NCBI RefSeq assembly: GCF_011050415.1
Contig: NZ_DRFS01000021.1
Span: 1-64,000, forward strand
DNA length: 64,000 nucleotides
Source of the DNA: Halomonas sp.
GTDB taxonomy: Bacteria; Pseudomonadota; Gammaproteobacteria; Pseudomonadales; Halomonadaceae
Reading direction: 5' to 3'
Under the pieces are notes generated by a model, which saw only the letters and a list, made by a program, of their open reading frames with translations, was not told the origin of the DNA and searched no databases. Both the position numbers and the translations under genes were made by a program. This document shows, piece by piece, positions 45,991 through 53,603 of this stretch (its first letter is position 1; each line of letters starts with the position of its first letter).

Positions 45991-48074
45991 AAGGCTTAAG
46001 CCAATTGATCGGTCAGCGCGACTGGATGGGTGATGTGCGCATGAAGCTGCTGGTCGGGCCGCTGCTCATCCTGATGATTTTGGGCATGATGATTGTGCCC
46101 TTGCCCCCTTTCGCTCTCGATTTACTCTTCACCTTCAACATAGCTCTGGCCATTATGGTGTTAATGGTCAGTATGTTTACCCAGAAACCGCTCGACTTTG
46201 CGGCATTTCCGGCAGTGTTGCTGTTCACTACGCTGCTGCGCTTGTCACTTAATGTCGCCTCCACCCGTGTGGTGTTAATGGAGGGCCATCAGGGCGGCGC
46301 TTCAGCGGGTAAGGTCATTGAAGCCTTTGGCGCGTTTTTGGTCGGCGGCAATTTTGCAGTTGGCTTGGTCGTCTTTCTCATTCTGGTCATCATCAACTTC
46401 ATGGTTATCACCAAGGGTGCCGGGCGTATCGCTGAAGTGGGTGCGCGTTTTACGCTGGATGCCATGCCCGGTAAGCAAATGGCGATTGATGCCGATCTAA
46501 ACGCCGGTCTAATCGGTGAAGAGGATGCTAAAAAACGTCGTGCAGAAGTCGCACAAGAAGCTGACTTCTTTGGCTCCATGGATGGTGCGAGTAAGTTTGT
46601 ACGCGGTGATGCCATCGCGGGCTTGGTCATCATGGTCGTCAACATTATTGGCGGGCTGATGATTGGTATGCTGCAGCACGACATGAGTTTTGGTGCTGCA
46701 GGCCAGACTTACATGCTACTGGCGATTGGTGATGGCCTGGTAGCGCAAATCCCGGCGCTGGTGATTTCCACCGCAGCGGGTGTCACGGTATCGCGTGTCA
46801 GTACTGACACGAACGAGGATATTGGCCAGCAAATGCTTAGCCAGCTCTTCGTTAATCCCCAGGTACTCATTTTGGCGGCGGTGGTAATGGGTCTACTGGG
46901 TATGGTGCCTGGCATGCCCAACTTTGTATTCCTCTTCTTTACCGCATTGCTAGCCGGATTGGCGTGGCTGTTGGTGCGTCAAAAAGAAAAAGCCCTAGTT
47001 AAGGAGGAGATTGCTACCGCACCTGCGCCAATACAGGAAACGCCTGAAGCAAGTTGGGAGGATGTGCAGCTCGTTGATACGCTCGGTCTGGAAGTGGGAC
47101 ACCGTTTAATACCTTTGGTGGACTCACGTCAAAAAGGTGAGTTGCTTGGGCGAATTAAAAGTGTGCGCAAAAAGTTTGCTCAAGAGGTCGGCTTCCTGCC
47201 GCCAGTCGTGCATATCCGCGACAATTTGGAGCTGCCACCGAATGCCTATGTGCTCTCCATGAAAGGCGCGGAGATTGGCCGCGCTGAGGCACAGCCGGGC
47301 AAATGGTTGGCCATTAACCCAGGTCAGGTCTCCGGTGAGTTGCAAGGTACCCATACTCAAGACCCGGCGTTTGGTTTGCCAGCCGTCTGGATTGATGCCA
47401 ATCAGCGCGAGCACGCTCAGGTCTATGGCTACACCGTGGTGGATGCCAGTACGGTGATTGCAACCCATCTAAACCATCTGTTGCACCGTCACTCGCCGGA
47501 GATGTTGGGGCGTCAGGAAGTCCAAAAGCTGTTGGATAAAATGGGTGATGATCAGAAGGCGCTCGTCGAAGAGGTAATCCCCAAGGCCATTTCGCTGACG
47601 GTGCTGCAGCGTATTTTGCAAAACCTGCTGGATGAAGACGTCTCCATTCGTGACATGCGCACCATTTTGGATACCCTGGCAGAGTATGCTACCCAGCAAA
47701 AAGATCCTAATGAGCTGACGGCGCTAGTCCGCGTTTCCCTAGGACGGGCCATTGTTCAGCAGTGGTTTGCAGGCCAAGAGACGCTTAACGTGATGGGCTT
47801 AGACGCCCAGTTGGAGCAAGTGCTTGTTCAAGCAATGAACGGCAACGGTGCCATGGAGCCTGGTTTGGCGGAAACACTGATGACGCAAGCGCAGCAGGCG
47901 TTGGAGCGTCATGAAGGCGCCGGCGAACCGCCGGTGCTGGTGGTGCAACACTCGCTGCGGGCGGTACTTTCACGCTTCTTACGCCGTCGACTACGCCATA
48001 TGTCAGTGCTATCTCAGGCCGAGATTCCTGACGATCGAACGTTAAAAGTTACCACGCTAGTGGGCGGGCGCTGA
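45987..48074 (+). CDS. flhA: Flagellar type III export gate protein FlhA
   Basis: A 695-residue protein. The N-terminal half has eight transmembrane helices (GPLLILMILGMMIVPLPPFALDLLFTFNIALAIMVLM, then the FHIPEP-family LLFTTLLRLSLNVASTRVVL). The cytosolic C-terminal half (about 350-690) contains the docking platform for chaperone-substrate complexes. The normal family length of 690 to 700 is kept. It overlaps flhB and precedes flhF by 58 bases. Confidence 0.97.
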   Translation: MKGLSQLIGQRDWMGDVRMKLLVGPLLILMILGMMIVPLPPFALDLLFTFNIALAIMVLMVSMFTQKPLDFAAFPAVLLFTTLLRLSLNVASTRVVLMEGHQGGASAGKVIEAFGAFLVGGNFAVGLVVFLILVIINFMVITKGAGRIAEVGARFTLDAMPGKQMAIDADLNAGLIGEEDAKKRRAEVAQEADFFGSMDGASKFVRGDAIAGLVIMVVNIIGGLMIGMLQHDMSFGAAGQTYMLLAIGDGLVAQIPALVISTAAGVTVSRVSTDTNEDIGQQMLSQLFVNPQVLILAAVVMGLLGMVPGMPNFVFLFFTALLAGLAWLLVRQKEKALVKEEIATAPAPIQETPEASWEDVQLVDTLGLEVGHRLIPLVDSRQKGELLGRIKSVRKKFAQEVGFLPPVVHIRDNLELPPNAYVLSMKGAEIGRAEAQPGKWLAINPGQVSGELQGTHTQDPAFGLPAVWIDANQREHAQVYGYTVVDASTVIATHLNHLLHRHSPEMLGRQEVQKLLDKMGDDQKALVEEVIPKAISLTVLQRILQNLLDEDVSIRDMRTILDTLAEYATQQKDPNELTALVRVSLGRAIVQQWFAGQETLNVMGLDAQLEQVLVQAMNGNGAMEPGLAETLMTQAQQALERHEGAGEPPVLVVQHSLRAVLSRFLRRRLRHMSVLSQAEIPDDRTLKVTTLVGGR

Positions 48075-48132
48075 TGAAGGCACGCCGTGATAGGCTAGTG
48101 GCGACCATTTCTAGCATAGGCAAGGGTAAGTC

Positions 48133-50316
48133 ATGAGCGTTAGACGTTTCGTGGGAGCCAACAGTCGTGATGTCATGCGCCAAGTGCGTGAGACGCTTGG
48201 TGAAGACGCTCTTATTGTGGCCAATCGGCGCACTGAAGGGGGCGTTGAGATTCTGGCTATGGCCGATGAAGCCATTGATCAGTTTGAGCCCTCACCTGAA
48301 CCGCCACCCCCCGAAACAGCGTCAGCTACCGCCGTGCAAGATCCTGTGCAGGCGATGAGCGAGCGGTTGCTGCATGAAATGCAGGAGATGCGCCAGCTGT
48401 TAGCCAATAACCAACTGGGAACAGCGCCGCTGCCACCTCAAGCGGTGCCTGCGGGAGCGACCGCACGACTGCGTCAATTGCTCTGGAACGTTGGCTTTAG
48501 CAGCGAACTTAGCGATGAGGTGCTGGCGGGATTACCCGAGCCCTTGGCCGCATCAAGCAGCGATAGCGATGCCCCGTTACAGTGGCTACGACAGCAACTG
48601 ATGGAGCGCCTGAGCGTGCTCAGCGATGAGCCAAGTTTCTTCGACCAAACCGGGATTGTCGCGCTGGTGGGGCCAACAGGGGTGGGGAAAACGACTACCA
48701 CCGCTAAACTGGCAGCCCGCTTTGTTATGCGTCACGGTACGCGCCCGGTAGCGCTAGTCACAACTGACAGCTTCCGGATCGGTGCCCACGAACAGCTGCG
48801 TATTTATGCGCGCCTGCTGGATACGCCCATGTACGCGCTGGATGCAGAGCAACCCATCGACGATTTGCTGGGTCGCCTGCAGGGCAAACAGTGGGTGATC
48901 ATCGACACCGTCGGCATGAGCCAGCGTGATCAGCGTGTTATTGAACAGATTGCCCACCTTCAGGGCGGGCGCTCTCGGGTGCGCTTGGTGTTGCTGCTCA
49001 ATGCGGCCAGTCAGCCGGAAACCCTTGAAGAGGTGGTACTGCGTTATCGCCAGGCCGCGCGTGCTGCGGGCGCTGAATTAGATGACTGTATTATTACCAA
49101 GCAAGATGAAGCGGGTCGCCTGGCCCCTGTACTAGACATCGTTATGCGCCATGGCATGCGGGTGCTGTTTGGTTCAAATGGCCAGCAGGTGCCTGAAGAT
49201 ATGGCGATCGCCGCTCCTGATGCGCTTGTTAACCAAGCGCTGAGCACTGTTTCACCGCAGCGCGAGCGAGTCCAAGGTGCTGACGCCCCGATGGGAATGC
49301 CGCGTTGGTCGCGAGATGTGTTGGGTCAAGGTCGGCGTTTATCTTCACTGCTGGCACGGCTGCGCCAACGTATAACAGGGTTTGCCGCATTAGAAGAAAC
49401 CTGGAATTTAGCCTCGCTGCCAAGGCGGGTGCAAGAGCAGCGTTTAGACACCTTGCTCGCAAGCTACCCCCCAGCTGATAGGACGCTTGGCATGGCGTGG
49501 GCTGCGCGGCGTAATGAACGTGGTTGCGACTGGGCGATGCCTGATATTGGCCTTGATACGCAGGGTGCATGGTTGGCGCTACCCTGGTTACAGCACCGCC
49601 ATGCCGCCGGCTGGCAGCCTAGACTAGCCGCGATCACAAAAACAAGCGGTGTTGCCGTTCATTTATTGCCCCGTTTACCCGAACCTGATGCGTTAACATG
49701 GCTGGTAACAGAGCATTTGACTTGGATCAGCCAAGCGGCCCCTAGTCATAGGGTACTCTTTCACCATGAGCGCCAAACACTACGCCAGCTGTTTAATGAC
49801 AGCGTGCTGACGCACCATGTGGGCGTACGTTTTCGTGGTCAATCGATGCAGCTGTGGACGGCTTACGCCGAAGTTCAGGATGCTAGCGGCCTTGCGCTTC
49901 TTGGCTGGTACGGGGAGGTGCGCGACCCAGAGAGTGCCAAAGTGGTGGCGCGCCGTTACTGGCTAACGCCTGCTCGGCTGGGTGCCGAGGTACTCTCTTT
50001 GCTACTAACTCAGCTACAAAGTGAAGGCTTGGCTGGCTTGACGCGCAGGGCTTGGCAGCAGTTAAAAGAGGCTGATAGCGGAGAAGTAAATACCGATGTG
50101 CGTCTATTAATGGCTAGCGGTGTAGCAGCCGTGGCCGGGTATCTTGATAATGCCGACGACGAGGAAGCGCAGACGCTGCGCGGAGAACTGCTCAACCTAT
50201 TAGGCGCAAATCGCCGTCGTCGTGATACCGCTATGCTTGATGCGCTGGTTTACGCCTTTATGGCGCGCGATGCGATTCGCCAACTGGGCAGTGTGAGTCG
50301 AGAGGGAGTGGCGTGA
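48133..50316 (+). CDS. flhF: FlhF-type SRP-family GTPase with long unassigned C-terminal extension
   Basis: A 727-residue protein, much longer than the usual 400 to 500. Residues 1-50 match the FlhF N-terminus (MSVRRFVGANSRDVMRQVRETLGEDALIVANRR). After a Pro/Ala linker, the NG GTPase domain covers about 110-375, with G1 GPTGVGKTTT at 180-189, the G3 motif DTVG at 258-261 (usually DTAG) and the G4 motif TKQDEA at 322-327. From about 381 to the end (345 residues) I recognise no domain. It is Trp/Leu/Arg-rich, with a helical end (RRRRDTAMLDALVYAFMARDAIRQL). FlhF places polar flagella in other bacteria. Its stop overlaps the next gene. Confidence 0.88.
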   Translation: MSVRRFVGANSRDVMRQVRETLGEDALIVANRRTEGGVEILAMADEAIDQFEPSPEPPPPETASATAVQDPVQAMSERLLHEMQEMRQLLANNQLGTAPLPPQAVPAGATARLRQLLWNVGFSSELSDEVLAGLPEPLAASSSDSDAPLQWLRQQLMERLSVLSDEPSFFDQTGIVALVGPTGVGKTTTTAKLAARFVMRHGTRPVALVTTDSFRIGAHEQLRIYARLLDTPMYALDAEQPIDDLLGRLQGKQWVIIDTVGMSQRDQRVIEQIAHLQGGRSRVRLVLLLNAASQPETLEEVVLRYRQAARAAGAELDDCIITKQDEAGRLAPVLDIVMRHGMRVLFGSNGQQVPEDMAIAAPDALVNQALSTVSPQRERVQGADAPMGMPRWSRDVLGQGRRLSSLLARLRQRITGFAALEETWNLASLPRRVQEQRLDTLLASYPPADRTLGMAWAARRNERGCDWAMPDIGLDTQGAWLALPWLQHRHAAGWQPRLAAITKTSGVAVHLLPRLPEPDALTWLVTEHLTWISQAAPSHRVLFHHERQTLRQLFNDSVLTHHVGVRFRGQSMQLWTAYAEVQDASGLALLGWYGEVRDPESAKVVARRYWLTPARLGAEVLSLLLTQLQSEGLAGLTRRAWQQLKEADSGEVNTDVRLLMASGVAAVAGYLDNADDEEAQTLRGELLNLLGANRRRRDTAMLDALVYAFMARDAIRQLGSVSREGVA

Positions 50317-50882
50317 GCGGACAAGATCAAGCGGCTGGCTTACGCAAGTGGGCCGATCTCCAGCGCCAACAGCAGCAGGCTGAAGTGCCGCTTGATGTGG
50401 CAGCGGCCGAGCATGTGCCCGAACAGCACGCCTCATCGCTTCTCGCGCCAGCGCCAGAGGCACCCAGCGAGCCAGTAGCGGAAGCTTCTCCCCGGCCTAA
50501 GATCCCCTTGGTGGTTGTCGGGCTGCCTGGTAGCGGTGTCTCAAACGTGAATAAAGTTAAAGCGCGCCTTGAGCAGTGGTCTACCTTGGGTCGACGTTGG
50601 GCAGGTGAACCAGGGGATTGGGAGGTGCGTATTGTAATGGCGAATGCGACCAACCTTTCCCAATTGCGTAACGAATACAGTCGGTGGGCGCTGTGGATCA
50701 ACAGCGATGCCGATGCCTTCGCCGCTATGTATCGCACACTATGCCAGCTAAGCGAGAATGGCGGACCTAACCGTTTACTGGCGCTTCACGAGCCCCACTT
50801 GCCGCGCCAGGGGTTACTCGATAATTTGCGAGGAGCTGCCGAGTACTACTTAAAGATGGAGCTTCTGGTACTTGCACGATGA
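50313..50882 (+). CDS. Short FlhG-like protein with DQAxxLR activator motif
   Basis: A 189-residue protein starting at a GTG that overlaps the flhF stop (GTGA). Residues 5-11 read DQAAGLR, matching the DQAxxLR motif through which FlhG (YlxH) stimulates the FlhF GTPase. A Pro/Ala/Glu-rich linker (about 22-62) follows. The remaining domain (63-189) begins IPLVVVGLPGSGVSNV, which resembles a P-loop strand but lacks the GK(S/T) of a MinD ATPase. It sits exactly where flhG is normally found, but that protein is about 270 to 300 residues. I regard it as a truncated or degenerate FlhG. Family assignment was not verified by search. Confidence 0.6.
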   Translation: MSGQDQAAGLRKWADLQRQQQQAEVPLDVAAAEHVPEQHASSLLAPAPEAPSEPVAEASPRPKIPLVVVGLPGSGVSNVNKVKARLEQWSTLGRRWAGEPGDWEVRIVMANATNLSQLRNEYSRWALWINSDADAFAAMYRTLCQLSENGGPNRLLALHEPHLPRQGLLDNLRGAAEYYLKMELLVLAR

Positions 50883-50907
50883 GCTTACTCGGCCGAGGAT
50901 AACAAGC

Positions 50908-51312
50908 ATGCTAAGCTGGCCTTTCAAATTGCTATGGGCAGTGATCCTATCAGTACTGATGAGTAGTGTTTATGCGGCTCCAGGCAGTTGGAGCGCTCAG
51001 ATACCTGGCCTGATGGTAGCAATGAGTGACCGGGCGAGCGCCAGCCAACCTGTCGGCCCGCCTGAGGCTGCTAATGTTCAAACGGGCCAACTCGGACGCG
51101 TTCAGTGGCAGTTTCAACACCCTGCCGGGGCACAGTTAAACGCTTGGCTTTGCCACCCTGAACAGTGCGTTGCGTTAACCAGTATGCGGGGTAGCACTAC
51201 CGCACTCGCGGGGCGAACAGCGGCGGCACCGTTGCATTTCCGCTTCGCTTTACGCCCAGGCCAGCGCCCGGTTCGTGTGCAGGGGCTGCAAATGATTGTG
51301 AACTATCAGTGA
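50908..51312 (+). CDS. flhE: Flagellar protein FlhE
   Basis: A 134-residue periplasmic protein. A signal peptide (MLSWPFKLLWAVILSVLMSSVYA, cleaved before APGSW) is followed by the FlhE pattern: GSWSAQIPGLMVAM, then LNAWLCHPEQCVALTSMRGSTTAL with the conserved two cysteines, and the C-terminal MIVNYQ. The frame is open 12 codons further upstream, but GAGGA eight bases before this ATG fixes the start. In enterobacteria FlhE follows flhBA and limits proton leak through the export gate; here it follows flhBA-flhF and the FlhG-like gene. Confidence 0.87.
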   Translation: MLSWPFKLLWAVILSVLMSSVYAAPGSWSAQIPGLMVAMSDRASASQPVGPPEAANVQTGQLGRVQWQFQHPAGAQLNAWLCHPEQCVALTSMRGSTTALAGRTAAAPLHFRFALRPGQRPVRVQGLQMIVNYQ

Positions 51313-51338
51313 AGGCTGTATAGCCGCGAGGCGATAAG

Positions 51339-52040
51339 ATGTACACAGCACAGGGCAGAATTAAACAAAATGAGCTATTGACGCAATACATGCCGCTGGT
51401 GCGACGTCAGGCCTTGACGCTACAAGTCCGTTTGCCAGCCAGCATTGAGCTCGATGACCTTATTCAAGCCGGTATGGTCGGTCTGCTGGAAGCACTAGGT
51501 CGCTTTGATGCGACCCAAGGTGCGACGTTCGCCACCTTTGCTAGTCAGCGTATTCGCGGCGCGATGATGGACGAGCTGCGCACCCGCGACTGGTTGCCAC
51601 GCAGTGTTCGCCGCTCTGCGCGTGCGGTGGATCGTGCCGTTCGTCAATTAGAGCAACAGTTAGGGCGGGCACCGGAAGAGCACGAAATTGCTCACCATTT
51701 AGAGATGCCGTTGAGTGATTATCAGCAGCTACTCAACGATACCAACAGTGGCCAACTATTGCCTTTTGAGGAACTGGTGGCCGAGGGCAGCGAGCCAGTA
51801 AGCCATGAGCCGAACAATTCCCCTTTTGAGCAATTACTGGATGGCCAGCAGCGCCAAACGCTGATCGAGGCCATTGAAGCGCTGCCTGAGCGTGAAAAGC
51901 TATTGATGGCGCTGTATTACCAAGAAGAACTCAACCTCAAGGAAGTAGGTGCTGTGTTGGGTGTAACGGAATCGCGTGTTTCTCAACTACATAGCCAAGC
52001 CGTGAGTCGCCTACGCGCGCGTTTACACGACTCAGCATAA
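51339..52040 (+). CDS. fliA: RNA polymerase sigma-28 factor FliA
   Basis: A 233-residue sigma factor. Region 2 (YMPLVRRQALTLQVRLPASIELDDLIQAGMVGLLEALGRF, and GAMMDELRTRDWLPRSVRR), region 3 and region 4 with the DNA-binding ...LNLKEVGAVLGVTESRVSQLHSQAVSRLRARL are all present. FliA transcribes the late genes; four matching promoters occur in this window. FlgM, its anti-sigma factor, is also encoded here. It lies after flhE by 26 bases. Confidence 0.97.
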   Translation: MYTAQGRIKQNELLTQYMPLVRRQALTLQVRLPASIELDDLIQAGMVGLLEALGRFDATQGATFATFASQRIRGAMMDELRTRDWLPRSVRRSARAVDRAVRQLEQQLGRAPEEHEIAHHLEMPLSDYQQLLNDTNSGQLLPFEELVAEGSEPVSHEPNNSPFEQLLDGQQRQTLIEAIEALPEREKLLMALYYQEELNLKEVGAVLGVTESRVSQLHSQAVSRLRARLHDSA

Positions 52041-52085
52041 AATCCCCCTTTTGATTACTCACTTGTGACCGGCAAGGAGCCGTGG

Positions 52086-52904
52086 ATGAATCCTTCGACG
52101 CTGATAGGCATATTTGCCAGCATATTACTGTTGGTCAGTGTGCTGTTTTTTACCGCAGAGTCCCCTGAGAGCTTTATCAACTTTCCGGGCTTGGCCATTG
52201 TGATTACCGGCACATTGGCGGCTACCTTTATTAGCTATCCGCTAAAAGAGGTGCTCCGCGTTGTGCGACTGGTGGGGCTGGTGTTTCGGCGTGAAAATAC
52301 CTATATGCGTGACGATATCCGTGAACTGGTGGATATGTCGCGTCTATGGTTCAAAGGTGACGTTAGAGCCGTCGAGCGTGAACTTGAGCACACCCGTAAT
52401 CCCTTCCTTCGCACCGGCATCCAGTTAGTGATTGCCAATACCAAAGAAGATGAAATTTTTGACATGCTGCGCTGGCGTATTGCGCGCCTGAAAGCGCGGG
52501 AGCATGCGGAAGCGCAAATATTTCGCACCATGGCGACCTATGCACCTGCGTTTGGCATGATCGGTACCCTAGTAGGGTTAGTGAATATGCTGGAAGTCAT
52601 GGACGCTGGTGATCTTCAGGTGATCGGCCCGCGTATGGCGGTGGCCCTGCTCACTACCTTTTACGGCATTTTATTAGCCAACTTGGTCTTTAAGCCGATT
52701 GCGGTGAAGTTGGAGCGCCGTACAGAAGAACGGCTAATTACCATGAATATGGTCTTGGAAGGTATTTCCCTGATCACCAAGCGCCGTTTGCCGTCTTTTA
52801 TTGAAGAAACTCTCAACTCCTTTGTAGCCAACTATCACGATGAAATTCGTGACAATAGTGTCAAGCCCAGGCCAGCTCCTGTAAGTTCAGCAACAAAGGG
52901 ATAA
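52086..52904 (+). CDS. Second flagellar stator protein, MotA/PomA family
   Basis: A 272-residue MotA-family protein. The frame is open seven codons upstream to a GTG, but AGGAG before the ATG gives MNPSTLIGIFASILLLVSVLFF. The four-helix pattern, GTLAATFISYPL and the APAFGMIGTLVGLVNMLEVM helix match the PomA/MotC branch more than the MotA encoded about 20 kb upstream. It pairs with the next gene. PomA-like proteins often work with sodium, but ion use cannot be decided here. Confidence 0.9.
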   Translation: MNPSTLIGIFASILLLVSVLFFTAESPESFINFPGLAIVITGTLAATFISYPLKEVLRVVRLVGLVFRRENTYMRDDIRELVDMSRLWFKGDVRAVERELEHTRNPFLRTGIQLVIANTKEDEIFDMLRWRIARLKAREHAEAQIFRTMATYAPAFGMIGTLVGLVNMLEVMDAGDLQVIGPRMAVALLTTFYGILLANLVFKPIAVKLERRTEERLITMNMVLEGISLITKRRLPSFIEETLNSFVANYHDEIRDNSVKPRPAPVSSATKG

Positions 52905-52909
52905 CCGCC

Positions 52910-53581
52910 ATGCTAGACCGTGATACGCGTCATGCGCTGGAAATACCTGCCTCGCTAGGTGAGGGTGATGAAGGCTGGCTAACCAGCTATCTTGATGTTC
53001 TGACGCTGTTAATCACGCTTTTTGTACTCCTGCTGGCATTAACGCCACCCGGAGGTGGTGAAGCTAGTGATAGCGCTTTTATGCGCACGGCTAGCGCTGT
53101 ATCATCACTGCCGCTGGCGACCCTGGCAACCGGCGTTCAGCCACGTCATGAGGGATTGCAACCGCAGCTTGCCGGGCTCAATATTCCCGGCGTTAATGTT
53201 TCTCAAGGGCGGGAAGGGGTTACCCTGCGCATTAATGACAGCCTTCTATTTGCCAGCGGCCAAGCCGTGCTAACCCCTCAAGGGCGTGGTGTGGTGGAAA
53301 GCCTGATGGACGTACTGGCTAGTTTTGATGGGCAGATCTCGGTGGAAGGCCATACCGACAGCATGCCTATTTCAACAGTGCGCTTTCCGTCTAACTGGGA
53401 GCTTTCGTCAGCGCGGGCGATTGCTGTCGTGCGGCATTTAGAGCGCCAAGGATTCAATATTTCTCGAATGCGGGCTGTTGGCTATGCCGACACCCAACCC
53501 ATGGAAGCGAATTCGACCTCGGATGGGCGCGCAGCCAACCGACGCGTTGAGCTGTTGCTAAGGCAGCAGAACGAAGGGTGA
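52910..53581 (+). CDS. Second flagellar stator protein, MotB/PomB family
   Basis: A 223-residue protein. The transmembrane helix with the channel aspartate (Asp29 in YLDVLTLLITLFVLLLAL) starts near residue 22, and the OmpA-like domain (about 115-215, ISVEGHTDSMPISTVRFPSNWELSSARA) follows. It is shorter than MotB (307) because the linker is short. It begins five bases after the MotA-like gene. The pair gives the cell a second stator set, allowing different ion use or load response. Confidence 0.9.
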   Translation: MLDRDTRHALEIPASLGEGDEGWLTSYLDVLTLLITLFVLLLALTPPGGGEASDSAFMRTASAVSSLPLATLATGVQPRHEGLQPQLAGLNIPGVNVSQGREGVTLRINDSLLFASGQAVLTPQGRGVVESLMDVLASFDGQISVEGHTDSMPISTVRFPSNWELSSARAIAVVRHLERQGFNISRMRAVGYADTQPMEANSTSDGRAANRRVELLLRQQNEG

Positions 53582-53603
53582 ACCGACTCTTGAGGTCACG
53601 TTC

